Position numbers and translations under genes: made by a program
Assembly (NCBI RefSeq): GCF_014647495.1
Contig: NZ_BMPH01000001.1
Span: 434,001 to 498,000 of the forward strand
Origin: Glutamicibacter protophormiae
GTDB lineage: Bacteria > Actinomycetota > Actinomycetes > Actinomycetales > Micrococcaceae
DNA: 64,000 bases
Direction of reading: 5' to 3'
The notes under the pieces: model-generated
The model's database searches: none
What the model was told of the DNA's origin: nothing
Seen by the model: the letters and a program-made list of their open reading frames with translations, nothing else
In this document: piece after piece, positions 36,142-45,487 of the stretch
Layout of the letters: each line of letters opens with the position of its first letter
Position numbering within the stretch: position 1 is the first letter of the stretch

Positions 36142-37078
36142 TCTGCGGGTGGCGCTGGGCCAACTGGCCCGCGGTCTGCAACAGCAGCTCGCGCATCGCG
36201 ATGGCCGCCGCCCCGGGAGGGGTGTCGCGGCGATGCGCCAGCCCGATGGTGCGTTCAAGGTTCGGCTGGGCAAGATCCGTGTCCTTGCGTGCAGAGCTGC
36301 GCAGCGCCCTGCCGTGCAGCTGGCTCCGTCCGACCAGGGCCGTGGCCGGCACGATGGCCACGCCCAGTCCGACTTGGACGAAGCGCAGCACTGCGTCCAT
36401 TTCACCGCCGTCAATGACCACGTTGGGGCTCAGCCCCAGCGTGCGGTAGGCGCTCTGCGTCGCCGCCCGCAAGTCGTAGCTGGGGGAGAAGGCGATCTGC
36501 GGCACCATTGCCAGGTCCCGCAATTCCACCGGGCCCTGGCCTAATCGAGGATGCTGCATCGAATCGGCCACCACCAGCTGCTCCACCAGCACTTCGGTGT
36601 GCGTCAGGCTTGGCTCGGTCACCGCGTGCTCGCTGGTGACGATCAGCGCCAAGTCGAGCTGGCCGCCGGTGAGCTGCTCCAGCAGCATCCGGGAACCTGC
36701 CTCGGAGATCTGCAACTCGATGCCGGGATACGTCGCGCGATAGGTTTCCAGCACCTCGGCCACCAGCGACACGCATAGCGTCGGCGGCGCGCCCAAGCGC
36801 ACCCGGCCGCGGCGCAATCCGGCCAGTTCGGCCATCTCCACGCGAATCGACTCCGCATCTGCCAGCATCCGGGTAGCCAGCGGAAGCAGAGCGCGCCCCG
36901 CGGCGGTCAGCGTGAGGTTGCCGCGCGTGCGGTTGACCAGCGTGGTGCCCAGATCGTGCTCCAGCGTGGAGATCTGCCGGCTCAGCGACGGCTGGGAGAG
37001 GTGCAGGGCCTCGGCCGCGCGTGTGAAGTGCCCCACGCGGGCAATGGTGGCGAACCCTCGAAGTTGCTCTAGATTCAT
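36125..37078 (-). CDS. LysR-family transcriptional regulator
   Basis: 317 residues. The N-terminal winged HTH reads MNLEQLRGFATIARVGHFTRAA..LHLSQPSLSRQI, followed by the periplasmic-binding-protein-like effector domain (from about residue 90). It is divergent from the flavoprotein gene, and the 66-base gap between their starts contains a dyad overlapping the partner's -35. It therefore very likely controls that gene and itself; the inducer is unknown. Confidence 0.92.
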   Translation of the reverse strand: MNLEQLRGFATIARVGHFTRAAEALHLSQPSLSRQISTLEHDLGTTLVNRTRGNLTLTAAGRALLPLATRMLADAESIRVEMAELAGLRRGRVRLGAPPTLCVSLVAEVLETYRATYPGIELQISEAGSRMLLEQLTGGQLDLALIVTSEHAVTEPSLTHTEVLVEQLVVADSMQHPRLGQGPVELRDLAMVPQIAFSPSYDLRAATQSAYRTLGLSPNVVIDGGEMDAVLRFVQVGLGVAIVPATALVGRSQLHGRALRSSARKDTDLAQPNLERTIGLAHRRDTPPGAAAIAMRELLLQTAGQLAQRHPQISLRS

Positions 37079-37082
37079 GATG

Positions 37083-37116
37083 CATAGCTTACTGCTATGG
37101 AAATCATGAGGATAAT
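37083..37116 (+). promoter_or_regulatory. LysR operator and promoter of the flavoprotein gene
   Basis: CATAGC-N5-GCTATG (37083-37099) is a perfect dyad of the LysR T-N11-A kind. A -35 TTACTG (37089-37094) inside it and a -10 GATAAT (37111-37116) are 16 bases apart. The in-frame ATG at 37097 lies in the operator and so is not the start codon. Confidence 0.55.
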
Positions 37117-37144
37117 TTATTGGACGTATCGTGGACCCGGGCAG

Positions 37145-38884
37145 ATGCTGGAAAACATGAAACCAGAACAGCAGATATCCACGTCAGTCCTCGTCATCGG
37201 CACCGGAGGATCCGGCCTGCGCGCCGCGATCGAATTGTCCGAGCAGGGCGTCGACGTGCTGGCGGTGGGCAAGCGCCCGCGCCACGACGCGCACACCTCC
37301 CTGGCCGCCGGCGGCATCAATGCGGCGCTGGGCACCATGGACGAGGAAGACAGCTGGCAGCAGCACGCGGCCGACACCATCAAGGAAAGCTACTTCCTGG
37401 CCGACCCGCGCACCGTGCAGGTGGTCGCCCAGGGCGCCGCCCGCGGCATCGAGGACCTTGAACGCTACGGGATGAACTTCGCCCGCGAGGTGGACGGCCG
37501 CATCTCGCAGCGCTTCTTCGGCGCCCACACCTTCCGCCGTACAGCCTTTGCCGGGGACTACACCGGCATGGAGATCCAGCGCACGCTCATCAAGCGGGCC
37601 GAGCAGCTGCAGGTGCCGATCCTCGACACCGTGTACATCACCGAGCTGCTCACCGCCGAAGGGCAGATCTTCGGAGCCTACGGCTTCGACGTCAACCACG
37701 GCACCGGCTACCTCATCCACGCCGACGCGGTGATCCTGGCCGCCGGCGGGCACAACCGCATCTGGCGCCGCAGCAGCTCGCGCCGCGACGAGAACACCGG
37801 CGACTCGTTCCGCCTGGCCGTCCAGGCCGGCGCCCGGCTGCGCGACCCCGAGCTGGTGCAGTTCCACCCCTCGGGCATCATCGAACCGGAAAGCGACGCC
37901 GGAACCCTGGTCTCCGAGGCCGCGCGCGGCGAAGGCGGAATCCTGACCAATGCGCTGGGCGAACGCTTCATGGCCCGCTACGACGCCAAGCGCATGGAGC
38001 TGTCCACCCGCGACCGGGTCGCGCTGGCCGCCTACACCGAGATCCGCGAGGGACGCGGCACCGAGAACGGCGGGGTGTGGCTGGACGTCTCGCACCTTGA
38101 CCGCGAGGTCATCATGAAGCGCCTGCCGCGGGTCTACCAGACCATGATGGAACTGCAGCTGCTGGACATCACCCAGCAGAAGATGGAGATCGCACCAACC
38201 GCGCACTACTCCATGGGCGGGGTCTGGGTGGACCCGCTGACCCATGCCACCGAAGTTCCCGGGCTCTACGCCATCGGCGAGGCCTCCTCCGGGCTGCACG
38301 GGGCCAACCGGCTGGGCGGCAACTCGCTGATCGAGCTGCTGGTCTTCGGGCGCATCGTGGGACAGCACGCGGCGCAGTACTCCGCGTCGCTGGCCTCCCA
38401 GCCGCGCTCGGCGCAGGCCATCGCCGCCGCCCGCGCCCACATCGCAGAGCTGCTCGGATCCCGCGGACAGGAAAACGTGCGCAACTTGCAGCGCGCCATC
38501 CGCGACCTGATGACCGAGCACGCCGGGGTGGTGCGCGACGAGGCCGGACTGCTGGAAGGCCTGGCGAAGCTTCAGGCCATCGAGCAGCGCATGGCCAACG
38601 TGGGAATCCACCCGGACATCGCCGGCTACCAGGACCTGGCCCACGCCTTCGACCTGCAGTCCTCGGCGCTGGCCGCCCGCGCCACGCTGGAAGCGGCGCT
38701 GGAACGCCGCGAAACCCGAGGCTGCCACAACCGCAGCGACTATCCGGCCATGGACCCGGCGCTGCAGGTGAACCTGGTCTGGTCGCCGAGCACCGGGATC
38801 ACCCGCGAACCGATTCCCGAAGTCCCGGCGCAGATCGCGGAACTGATCACCGAGGTGTCCCAGGAAGGCAAACTCGTGGAGTAA
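37145..38884 (+). CDS. FAD-dependent oxidoreductase of the SdhA/FrdA/NadB family
   Basis: 579 residues. Dinucleotide motif VIGTGGSGLRAAIE near residues 16-29, AAGGINAAL, an RRTAFAGDYTG segment, FHPSGI (usual form HPTG), catalytic-region RGEGGILTN, HYSMGG and the C-terminal GLHGANRLGGNSLIELLVFGR show the flavoprotein of succinate dehydrogenase, fumarate reductase or L-aspartate oxidase. No iron-sulfur or membrane subunit gene is adjacent and no nadA/nadC, so a soluble dicarboxylate or aspartate oxidase is possible. ATG at 37145 is taken because the upstream ATG at 37097 lies before the predicted transcript start; ATG at 37157 is equally possible. Confidence 0.75.
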   Translation: MLENMKPEQQISTSVLVIGTGGSGLRAAIELSEQGVDVLAVGKRPRHDAHTSLAAGGINAALGTMDEEDSWQQHAADTIKESYFLADPRTVQVVAQGAARGIEDLERYGMNFAREVDGRISQRFFGAHTFRRTAFAGDYTGMEIQRTLIKRAEQLQVPILDTVYITELLTAEGQIFGAYGFDVNHGTGYLIHADAVILAAGGHNRIWRRSSSRRDENTGDSFRLAVQAGARLRDPELVQFHPSGIIEPESDAGTLVSEAARGEGGILTNALGERFMARYDAKRMELSTRDRVALAAYTEIREGRGTENGGVWLDVSHLDREVIMKRLPRVYQTMMELQLLDITQQKMEIAPTAHYSMGGVWVDPLTHATEVPGLYAIGEASSGLHGANRLGGNSLIELLVFGRIVGQHAAQYSASLASQPRSAQAIAAARAHIAELLGSRGQENVRNLQRAIRDLMTEHAGVVRDEAGLLEGLAKLQAIEQRMANVGIHPDIAGYQDLAHAFDLQSSALAARATLEAALERRETRGCHNRSDYPAMDPALQVNLVWSPSTGITREPIPEVPAQIAELITEVSQEGKLVE

Positions 38885-39002
38885 CGATTCGGCGCGGACT
38901 TGCCACCCGGGCATCGGTATCTGAAACTGTGGTTAGCGGCAGGACGCGGGTCCCGATGCCCGGATCCGCATCCGGGTGCGCCGCGTGCGAGTGGAGGAAC
39001 CC

Positions 39003-39635
39003 ATGGTCCATGTCGGGCTGGTTTTTGTAGGCCTCATCCTGTTTGTCAACGGGCTGGTTTCACTGGGCCGGATTCCGGCGCGGTCGGCCGCTGTGCTGAA
39101 CCTGCTGGTCGGCGGGGTGCAGATCCTGCTGCCCACGCTGATCATGGTGCAGGCCGAGGGCGATCACGTGCTGATCAACGATACGTGGCCCAGCTACTTG
39201 TTCGGCATGACCTACCTGCTGGTAGGGCTGAATACGCTCTTCGGCTTCGATGCAACAGCCTTCGGCTGGTTCAGCAGCTTCGTGGCGGGCATTGCCGTCT
39301 ACAAGGCGCTCACGTCCCTGGACTTCGACCCGGTTTTCGCGGTCATTTGGCTTGCCTGGGCGATCATGTGGCTGTGCCTGTTCCTGCAGCACGCGCTGGG
39401 CGTGAGCAGGCTGGGGCGCATCGACCTGCAACGTTTCGCCGGATGGCTGCTGGTCAGCGCCGGCATCCCGTCGAGTACGGTGCCGGCGCTGTTCGCGCAA
39501 AACGAGTTGTGGAGCACCAGCGGCGCCGCGGGCCTCGGTACGCTCCTCGCCCTGGCCTCGGCCCTGTGCTTCAGCGCGTGGCAGGGGAGCAGGATGCCCA
39601 AGCCCGCCGCCAGCACCGGGCACCTCGCCGCGTAG
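39003..39635 (+). CDS. AmiS/UreI-family urea/amide channel
   Basis: 210 residues with about six membrane segments, starting VGLVFVGLILFVNGLVSLG, and with the family's conserved NDTWPSYLFGMTYLLVGLN and FVAGIAVYKA stretches. UreI is a proton-gated urea channel and AmiS transports short-chain amides. No urease or amidase gene is in this window, so the substrate is open. GGAGGAA lies six bases before the chosen ATG. Confidence 0.85.
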   Translation: MVHVGLVFVGLILFVNGLVSLGRIPARSAAVLNLLVGGVQILLPTLIMVQAEGDHVLINDTWPSYLFGMTYLLVGLNTLFGFDATAFGWFSSFVAGIAVYKALTSLDFDPVFAVIWLAWAIMWLCLFLQHALGVSRLGRIDLQRFAGWLLVSAGIPSSTVPALFAQNELWSTSGAAGLGTLLALASALCFSAWQGSRMPKPAASTGHLAA

Positions 39636-39650
39636 CATCCACTGTCGGGT

Positions 39651-41333
39651 TTAGCGTTCGCGCTGCACCCGGGTCTCGTCCCACACCGGGGTGTCGGATT
39701 CGTAGACCTTGCCGTCCGAGCCGAAGACCAGGAAGCGGTCGAAGCCGCGGGCGAACCAGCGGTCGTGGGTGACTGCCAGCACCGTGCCCTCGAACGCGTC
39801 GATGGCGCGCTCCAGCGCCTCGCCTGAATGCAGGTCCAGGTTGTCGGTGGGTTCGTCGAGCAGCAGCAGGGTTGCGCCGGAGAGCTGCAGCAGCAGGATC
39901 TGGAAGCGCGCCTGCTGGCCGCCGGAGAGCGAATCGAACTTCTGCTCCGACTGGCCGGCCAGCCCGTAGCTGTCCAGCGCGCCGGCGGCCGCCTCGCGCG
40001 GCAGGCCCGAACGGTGCTCGTCGCCGCGGTGCAGGATGTCCAGCAGGGTGCGGCCGAACAGATCCGGGCGCGAGTGCGTCTGGGCGAAGTAGCCCGGGCG
40101 GATGCGCGCGCCGAGCTTCACGGATCCGGCATGCTGAACCGGCTCGATGACCACGTCGGACACCGGCAGGTGCTCGCGCTCCGGGTCCGTGCCGCCGGAG
40201 GCCAGCAGGCGCAGGAAGTGCGACTTGCCCGAGCCGTTGGAGCCGAGCACACCCACGCGGTCGCCGAACCAGATCTCCGCGTCGAAGGGCTTCATCAGGT
40301 TGGTCAGTTCAAGCTTTTCGGCGACCACCGCGCGCTTGGCGGTGCGCCCGCCCTTCAGGCGCATGTTCACGTTCTGCTCCAGCGGGATGGCCTGCGGCGG
40401 GCCTGCCTCCAGGAACTTCTCCAGCCGGGTGGTCGCGGCCTGGTAGCGGTTGGCCATGTCGGAGCGGAACGCCGCCTTGGTTTTGTACATGTTCACCAGC
40501 TCCTTGAGCTTGGCGTGCTCCTCGTCCCAGCGCTTGCGCAGCTCCTCGAAGCGTTCGTTGCGCTCCTTGCGGGCCTCCACATAGGAGCCGAACGCGCCGC
40601 CGTGCACCCAGGCGGTGGCGCCGCCGTGGCCCGGTTCCAGGGTCACGATGCGGGTGGCTGCGTTGTTCAGCAGCTCGCGGTCGTGGCTGATGAACAGCAC
40701 GGTCTTGTTGGAACGGGACATGGTGTCCTCGAGCCAGCGCTTGCCCGGCACGTCCAGGTAGTTGTCCGGCTCGTCGAGCAGCAGCAGTTCGTCGTTGCCC
40801 TCGAAGAGCGCTTCGAGGACCAGGCGCTTCTGCTCGCCGCCGGACAGCGTGCGGGCCAACCGGTCGCCAGCCTTGTCGAAGCCGACGCCCAGGGCGGCCA
40901 TGCAGACCTTGTCCCAGGTGGTTTCCAATTCGTAGCCGCCGGCGTCGCCCCATTCGATGATCGCCTCGGCGTAGCGCATGTGGACTTTCTCGTCCTCGCT
41001 GGTGAGCATTTTGGCCTCGTATTCGGCGACCTTTGCGGCGGCCTGGGCCAGGGCCGGGGCGGCGGTGGACAGCAGCAGGTCCTTCACCGTGGACTCGTCG
41101 CGCACCTGCCCGACGAACTGGCGCATGATGCCCAAGGTTCCAGTGCGGTTGATGGAGCCTTCGTCGGCTTTCAGGTCGCCGGCGATGATCTTGAACAGGG
41201 TTGTCTTGCCGGTGCCGTTGGGACCGATCAGCGCCGTCTTGGAACCGGCGGTGACCTTGAAGGTCACCCCGCCCAGCAGCTGGGTGCCGTCGGAAAGGAA
41301 ATACTGGATGTCAGTCACGTCAATATGAGCCAC
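39651..41333 (-). CDS. ABC-F family ATPase
   Basis: 560 residues with two ATPase domains and no membrane part. Walker A motifs are GPNGTGKTT (about 37-45) and GSNGSGKSH (about 365-373), signatures are LSGGEQKR and LSGGQQAR, and Walker B runs into LLLDEPDN and LLLDEPTDN. The linker between domains (about 250-310) is long and charged. ABC-F proteins act on the ribosome as translation or antibiotic-protection factors. The linker is not long enough to assign a resistance type by eye; a housekeeping role (Uup/EttA-like) is equally possible. Confidence 0.88.
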   Translation of the reverse strand: MAHIDVTDIQYFLSDGTQLLGGVTFKVTAGSKTALIGPNGTGKTTLFKIIAGDLKADEGSINRTGTLGIMRQFVGQVRDESTVKDLLLSTAAPALAQAAAKVAEYEAKMLTSEDEKVHMRYAEAIIEWGDAGGYELETTWDKVCMAALGVGFDKAGDRLARTLSGGEQKRLVLEALFEGNDELLLLDEPDNYLDVPGKRWLEDTMSRSNKTVLFISHDRELLNNAATRIVTLEPGHGGATAWVHGGAFGSYVEARKERNERFEELRKRWDEEHAKLKELVNMYKTKAAFRSDMANRYQAATTRLEKFLEAGPPQAIPLEQNVNMRLKGGRTAKRAVVAEKLELTNLMKPFDAEIWFGDRVGVLGSNGSGKSHFLRLLASGGTDPEREHLPVSDVVIEPVQHAGSVKLGARIRPGYFAQTHSRPDLFGRTLLDILHRGDEHRSGLPREAAAGALDSYGLAGQSEQKFDSLSGGQQARFQILLLQLSGATLLLLDEPTDNLDLHSGEALERAIDAFEGTVLAVTHDRWFARGFDRFLVFGSDGKVYESDTPVWDETRVQRER

Positions 41334-41403
41334 CCGGCAATCTTATCGGGCTTTGACCGGTTCGTTCCCGTTGCCGTTCAACCAGCTCGGTTAGCGTGGT
41401 GCC

Positions 41404-42306
41404 ATGCAGATCGAGTTGGAAATCTACGGGGCGCTTCATGCCTGCTGCCATCCGGGGTTCGAGGTGGGTCAGCAGGTGCAGTGGGAGATTGCCCGCCTGC
41501 GCCATCCGGATGGCACCGTGGTCTACGAACTGAATGACCATGACACGCTCAGCGAATCAGGGGTGCCGGTCGCGGCGGTTCACGGCACGGTGAAGGAGAT
41601 CCACTACATCGACCGCCGCTACGAGCCGGCCATCGGCGATCCGGTCCAGCTGCTGCCGACCGGGGAGCCTGCCCGGATCACCCCGACCACCAGCGTTCCG
41701 GCGGGCACTGACTTCGACCACGACCTGATCCATGTCACCCTGAAGCTGCAGGACCCCGGGCAGCTGCCGGACATCTGCGACTGGGATCCGCAATTGGAGT
41801 GCCCGGCGGAGCCGGGAGCGCGCGAAGACGCCGCCGTGACGCAGTTCGAGCTCAGCAACGCAGCCGTCCAATTGCGTGAACTCGCTGCCGATGTGGCGCA
41901 GCGTTACGGCCACGTGGCGGAGGCGCGGATCGACGCTGCAGGTTGTGGGTCGCTCCTGCCCCGGGCCCGGGGAGCAGCCGCGGTGCACTGGCATCTTGAT
42001 TTCACCGACATCCCGGCACAGCTGCTGTTGCGGATTGCCGGCGCCGACTGGACCTTCCTGCTGGACGAGCCGTCGATCATGCAGCTGGGACAGATCGTGG
42101 AGGCTGTCGCGGCCGGGCGCCTTCGCGACGAGCAACGGGCAACGGGTGCCAGCCTGCTCCTTGAGATGAGCATCGACCTCGCAGGCGGCGCCACGCTGAC
42201 CCAACGGGACACAATTCAGGGTGTTGCCGCGCGGGATTCATTCTCGGTCGTCGGTCCGGTGGGCGAGCGGTTGGCTCGAAGCGGCACATTCACGCCCTGG
42301 GTTTAG
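41404..42306 (+). CDS. DUF6578-type protein (long form)
   Basis: 300 residues of unknown function. The N-terminal third (residues 1-125: a metal-like C-C pair at HACC, then VQWEIARLRHPDG, and a central HGTVKEIHYIDRRYEP strand) resembles the smaller protein at 45116-45487, including the shared charge and aromatic pattern. The C-terminal half (about 140-300) is unrelated and mixed alpha/beta. Divergent from ABC-F. The family label is tentative. Confidence 0.5.
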   Translation: MQIELEIYGALHACCHPGFEVGQQVQWEIARLRHPDGTVVYELNDHDTLSESGVPVAAVHGTVKEIHYIDRRYEPAIGDPVQLLPTGEPARITPTTSVPAGTDFDHDLIHVTLKLQDPGQLPDICDWDPQLECPAEPGAREDAAVTQFELSNAAVQLRELAADVAQRYGHVAEARIDAAGCGSLLPRARGAAAVHWHLDFTDIPAQLLLRIAGADWTFLLDEPSIMQLGQIVEAVAAGRLRDEQRATGASLLLEMSIDLAGGATLTQRDTIQGVAARDSFSVVGPVGERLARSGTFTPWV

Positions 42307-42462
42307 CGGCTGTCTGCCTGCCGCGGGGTGCGGTCCGCCGAAAACGACGATAGGTGGACACCCGCCCGTCGCCTGGTGTTCGCCAGCTGGTTGCAAAGGC
42401 TTGAGACTCTTGGGAGGCCATCTTGAGCAAACACCAAGCTATTTTTTTGGGGGACTACCCAC

Positions 42463-45033
42463 GTGAATCGAACCGCAAAGAGGTCAGCAGGCATTATCGC
42501 CGCGCTGGCATTGGGGGCCGGCGGTCTGGCGCCGCTGACACTGTCCGCAGCCGCCAGCGCGGACACCGGGAACTATTTTGAACGCACCGCCACCTACCCG
42601 GTTTACCAGAACCACCCCGAGGGGGCCGCGGCTGAGACCGCCGCGGAAATCTCCACCGTTTCCGCAGACGGCACAACGCTGATCTACACCGACGCGGTGT
42701 CCCGCCGGATCGGGTTCGTCGATATCTCGGACGCTTCGAATCCAGCGGGCTTGGGAACCCTTCCGCTGCACCAGCTGGGCAGTGCCGAGGACGAGCCGAC
42801 CAGCGTCGCCGCCTACGGCGAGTACGTGCTCGTGGTCGTCAACACCTCCAAGAGCTACACCGACCCGTCGGGCCGCGTGGACGTGGTGCGCATCGCGGAT
42901 CGCAAACTTGTGCACAGCATCGAGCTGTCCGGGCAGCCCGACTCCATCGCCCTGTCCGCCGACGGCGCCTACGCGGCGATCGCCATCGAGAATGAACGCG
43001 ATGAAGATGCCGGGGACGGCGGACTACCGCAGGCTCCGGCCGGTTCGGTGGCCATCCTCGATCTGCTGGGCGGCGCCCCGGACGAATGGACGCTTCGCGA
43101 AGTTCCGCTGACCGGCGGCACCCGCGAAAAGCCGGTAGCCCTCGACCAGCTTGCCCAGGCCGGACTTGATACCCCGCAAGATCCGGAACCCGAATATGTC
43201 ACTATCAATGACCGCAACCAGGTGGCGGTAACCCTCCAGGAAAACAATGGCATTGTCCTCATCGACCTGCCGACCGGAAAGATCACCAAGGCGTTCAGCG
43301 CCGGATCCGTGGATCTGGCTGGCATCGACACGCAAGACGACGGAAAACTCGACCCCAGCGGTTCGCTTCAGGGAGTTCCCCGCGAACCGGATGCCATCGG
43401 ATGGATCCAGGACCGCTACCTTGCGACCGCCAACGAGGGGGATTGGAAGGGCGGCAGCCGCGGCTTCACGATTTTCGATTCCCTCACCGGCGAACCGGTG
43501 TGGGACGCCGGAAACCGTTTTGAGCACCTCGCGCTGTCCCAGGGGTTGTTCCCCGAAGGCCGCGCAGGCAAGAAGGGCACCGAGCCCGAAGGCCTGGCCG
43601 TGCATGAGTACCGGGGTGTCGAGTACGGCTTCGTCGCCTCCGAACGCGGAAATTTCGTGGCGGTCTACGACCTGAGCGACCCGCGCGAGCCGAAATACCT
43701 GCAGACGCTGCCCACCACCAATGGTCCCGAAGGGATCCTTCCGATCCCGGGCCGCGACCTGCTCGCCGTCTCCTCGGAAACCGACGAGGCCGACGAGGGG
43801 GTGCGCTCGGCGCTGACCCTGTTCAGTTTCGGTGCCGCCGCGCCGCAGTTCCCGCAGCTGTCTTCCGATCCATCCGCTCCGGTGCCCTTTGGAGCGCTCA
43901 GCGGGCTGAGCGCCGACCCGGAGGCTGCGCACCAGATTTTCGCGGTCAGTGACAATGCCTACGAACCGCTGATCTACACCATCGATGCCGGCCGGGGGCT
44001 GGTCACGGGCTCCCTGCCGGTGACCGAGGACGGCGCCCCGGCGAAATTGGACCTGGAAGGCATCTCCGCCCGTGCAGGGGGCGGCTTCTGGGCGGCCAGC
44101 GAGGGAGCCGAAGGCGCGGGCAACGCGCTGGTGCGCATCGATGCCGACGGCGCGGTCGCCGAGCGGGTGCAGCTGCCGCAGGACATCGTCGGGACGTTGA
44201 AGGGCCAGGGGCTGGAAGGAGTTGCGGCCTTCGGCGCGGGGGAGGCGGAAGAAGTGGTCTTCGCCCTGCAGCGCGAGGTGGCGGGCGAGGACTTCGTCCG
44301 CATCGGGCGCTACCTTCCAGCCAGCGGAGAATTCTCCTGGTACGGCTACCAGCTGGAGGACGCCGGGGACGACGGGAGCTGGAACGGTCTCTCGGAGATC
44401 ACCCGGCTCTCAGACGGCAGCTTTGCGGCGATCGAGCGCGACAAGCGCATCGGCGAGAACGCCAAGCTGAAGGCCGTCTACCAGTTCGCCCTGCCCGAAA
44501 CCTCGGCCAGCGCGCCAAACGACACGGTTCCCCTGCTGGAGAAGAAGCTGGCGGTGGACGTCCTGCCGGTGCTGGAGCGGACCAACGGCCGGACCCAGGA
44601 AAAGCTTGAAGGCCTCACTGTCGCCGGCAACGGCCAGGTCTACGTGGTGACGGACAACGACGCGGTGAAGGATGCGAGCGGGGAAACCGTCTTCGCCAGC
44701 CTCGGGGCCGAGGCCGAAGTGTTCGCCCTGGCGCCTGCGGCGAGTACCGCCCCGACCGAATCTGCGGCGCCCACCGCATCCTCGGCTCCCACCGATTCGG
44801 CTGCACCGAGCACCTCGCCGTCGAGCACTCCGTCCACCAGCGAGGGCACGGGTGACGGCTCAGCGGGCGCGCCGGACGCCGGGGAAACCTCGGCCGCGGA
44901 ACCAGCCACGGATGACCTGGCGCAGACAGGGGTGGGCAGCCTGTGGTTCCTGCCCCTGGGCCTGGGCCTGGTCCTGGCTGGGCTCGGCGTGGCCGCGGCC
45001 CTGAAGGCACGCAGCACTGCACGCGGGCACTGA
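42463..45033 (+). CDS. Secreted, LAXTG-anchored beta-propeller / phytase-like esterase protein
   Basis: 856 residues. The signal peptide is RTAKRSAGIIAALALGAGG..., cleaved near ASA-D (about 37). Residues 45-440 form a YncE/choice-of-anchor-like propeller (YVTINDRNQVAVTLQENNGIVLIDL, EPEGLAVHEY). Residues 455-770 form the esterase-like domain of the phytase family (FGALSGLSADPEAAHQIFAVSDN, LEGISARAGGGFW). A Ser/Thr/Pro/Ala linker leads to LAQTG, a membrane segment and a basic tail. LAXTG is the class E sortase signal, so the protein should be covalently fixed to the wall. GTG start after GGGGGA. Substrate perhaps organic phosphate; not shown. Confidence 0.85.
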   Translation: MNRTAKRSAGIIAALALGAGGLAPLTLSAAASADTGNYFERTATYPVYQNHPEGAAAETAAEISTVSADGTTLIYTDAVSRRIGFVDISDASNPAGLGTLPLHQLGSAEDEPTSVAAYGEYVLVVVNTSKSYTDPSGRVDVVRIADRKLVHSIELSGQPDSIALSADGAYAAIAIENERDEDAGDGGLPQAPAGSVAILDLLGGAPDEWTLREVPLTGGTREKPVALDQLAQAGLDTPQDPEPEYVTINDRNQVAVTLQENNGIVLIDLPTGKITKAFSAGSVDLAGIDTQDDGKLDPSGSLQGVPREPDAIGWIQDRYLATANEGDWKGGSRGFTIFDSLTGEPVWDAGNRFEHLALSQGLFPEGRAGKKGTEPEGLAVHEYRGVEYGFVASERGNFVAVYDLSDPREPKYLQTLPTTNGPEGILPIPGRDLLAVSSETDEADEGVRSALTLFSFGAAAPQFPQLSSDPSAPVPFGALSGLSADPEAAHQIFAVSDNAYEPLIYTIDAGRGLVTGSLPVTEDGAPAKLDLEGISARAGGGFWAASEGAEGAGNALVRIDADGAVAERVQLPQDIVGTLKGQGLEGVAAFGAGEAEEVVFALQREVAGEDFVRIGRYLPASGEFSWYGYQLEDAGDDGSWNGLSEITRLSDGSFAAIERDKRIGENAKLKAVYQFALPETSASAPNDTVPLLEKKLAVDVLPVLERTNGRTQEKLEGLTVAGNGQVYVVTDNDAVKDASGETVFASLGAEAEVFALAPAASTAPTESAAPTASSAPTDSAAPSTSPSSTPSTSEGTGDGSAGAPDAGETSAAEPATDDLAQTGVGSLWFLPLGLGLVLAGLGVAAALKARSTARGH

Positions 45034-45115
45034 CAACCGAGAATAGCGGGGACCGGGGTGGTTGCCGACAGCCGCCGCGGTCCCCGCTTGATGCGTGGCA
45101 TGCTTCTATACTGGC

Positions 45116-45487
45116 ATGATGCAGATCACCGTGATCCTCGACCCCGCCGAGCAGGCCTGCTGCGGTCAGGCGCTGGGCCTCGGCCAGCGTGTCGAGTGGG
45201 TGCTGGCCTACGTCACGCGCGGTGAACAGCCCTATTACATGTGTGATCAGCACGAGCAGTTCGCCGTCCATGGCGCGAAGACCAGGACCGTCAGCGGTTC
45301 TGTTGCGGCGATCCGCGAGCTGGCCATCCACCCCTCACGCCCCGATGGCACGCCAGTGCGCCGCGTCTGGCGTTCGCTGTCCGCGCTGCCCGATGGAGTG
45401 GACTATGACAGCGACGGCATCGAAATCGACCTGCTGGTCGATCACGGTCAGCAGTTGCCCGAACTGTTCAGCTGGCCGCGCCGTTAG
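45116..45487 (+). CDS. DUF6578-type protein (short form)
   Basis: 123 residues. The N-terminal MMQITVILDPAEQACCGQALGLGQRVEWVLAYV, a central GSVAAIRELAIH strand and the C-terminal acidic ELLFSW-like end resemble the N-terminal part of the protein encoded at 41404-42306. Two family members thus flank the wall-anchored phytase-like gene. Two consecutive ATG codons at 45116 and 45119 can serve as starts. The 3' end overlaps the convergent dehydrogenase gene by four bases. Confidence 0.55.
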   Translation: MMQITVILDPAEQACCGQALGLGQRVEWVLAYVTRGEQPYYMCDQHEQFAVHGAKTRTVSGSVAAIRELAIHPSRPDGTPVRRVWRSLSALPDGVDYDSDGIEIDLLVDHGQQLPELFSWPRR

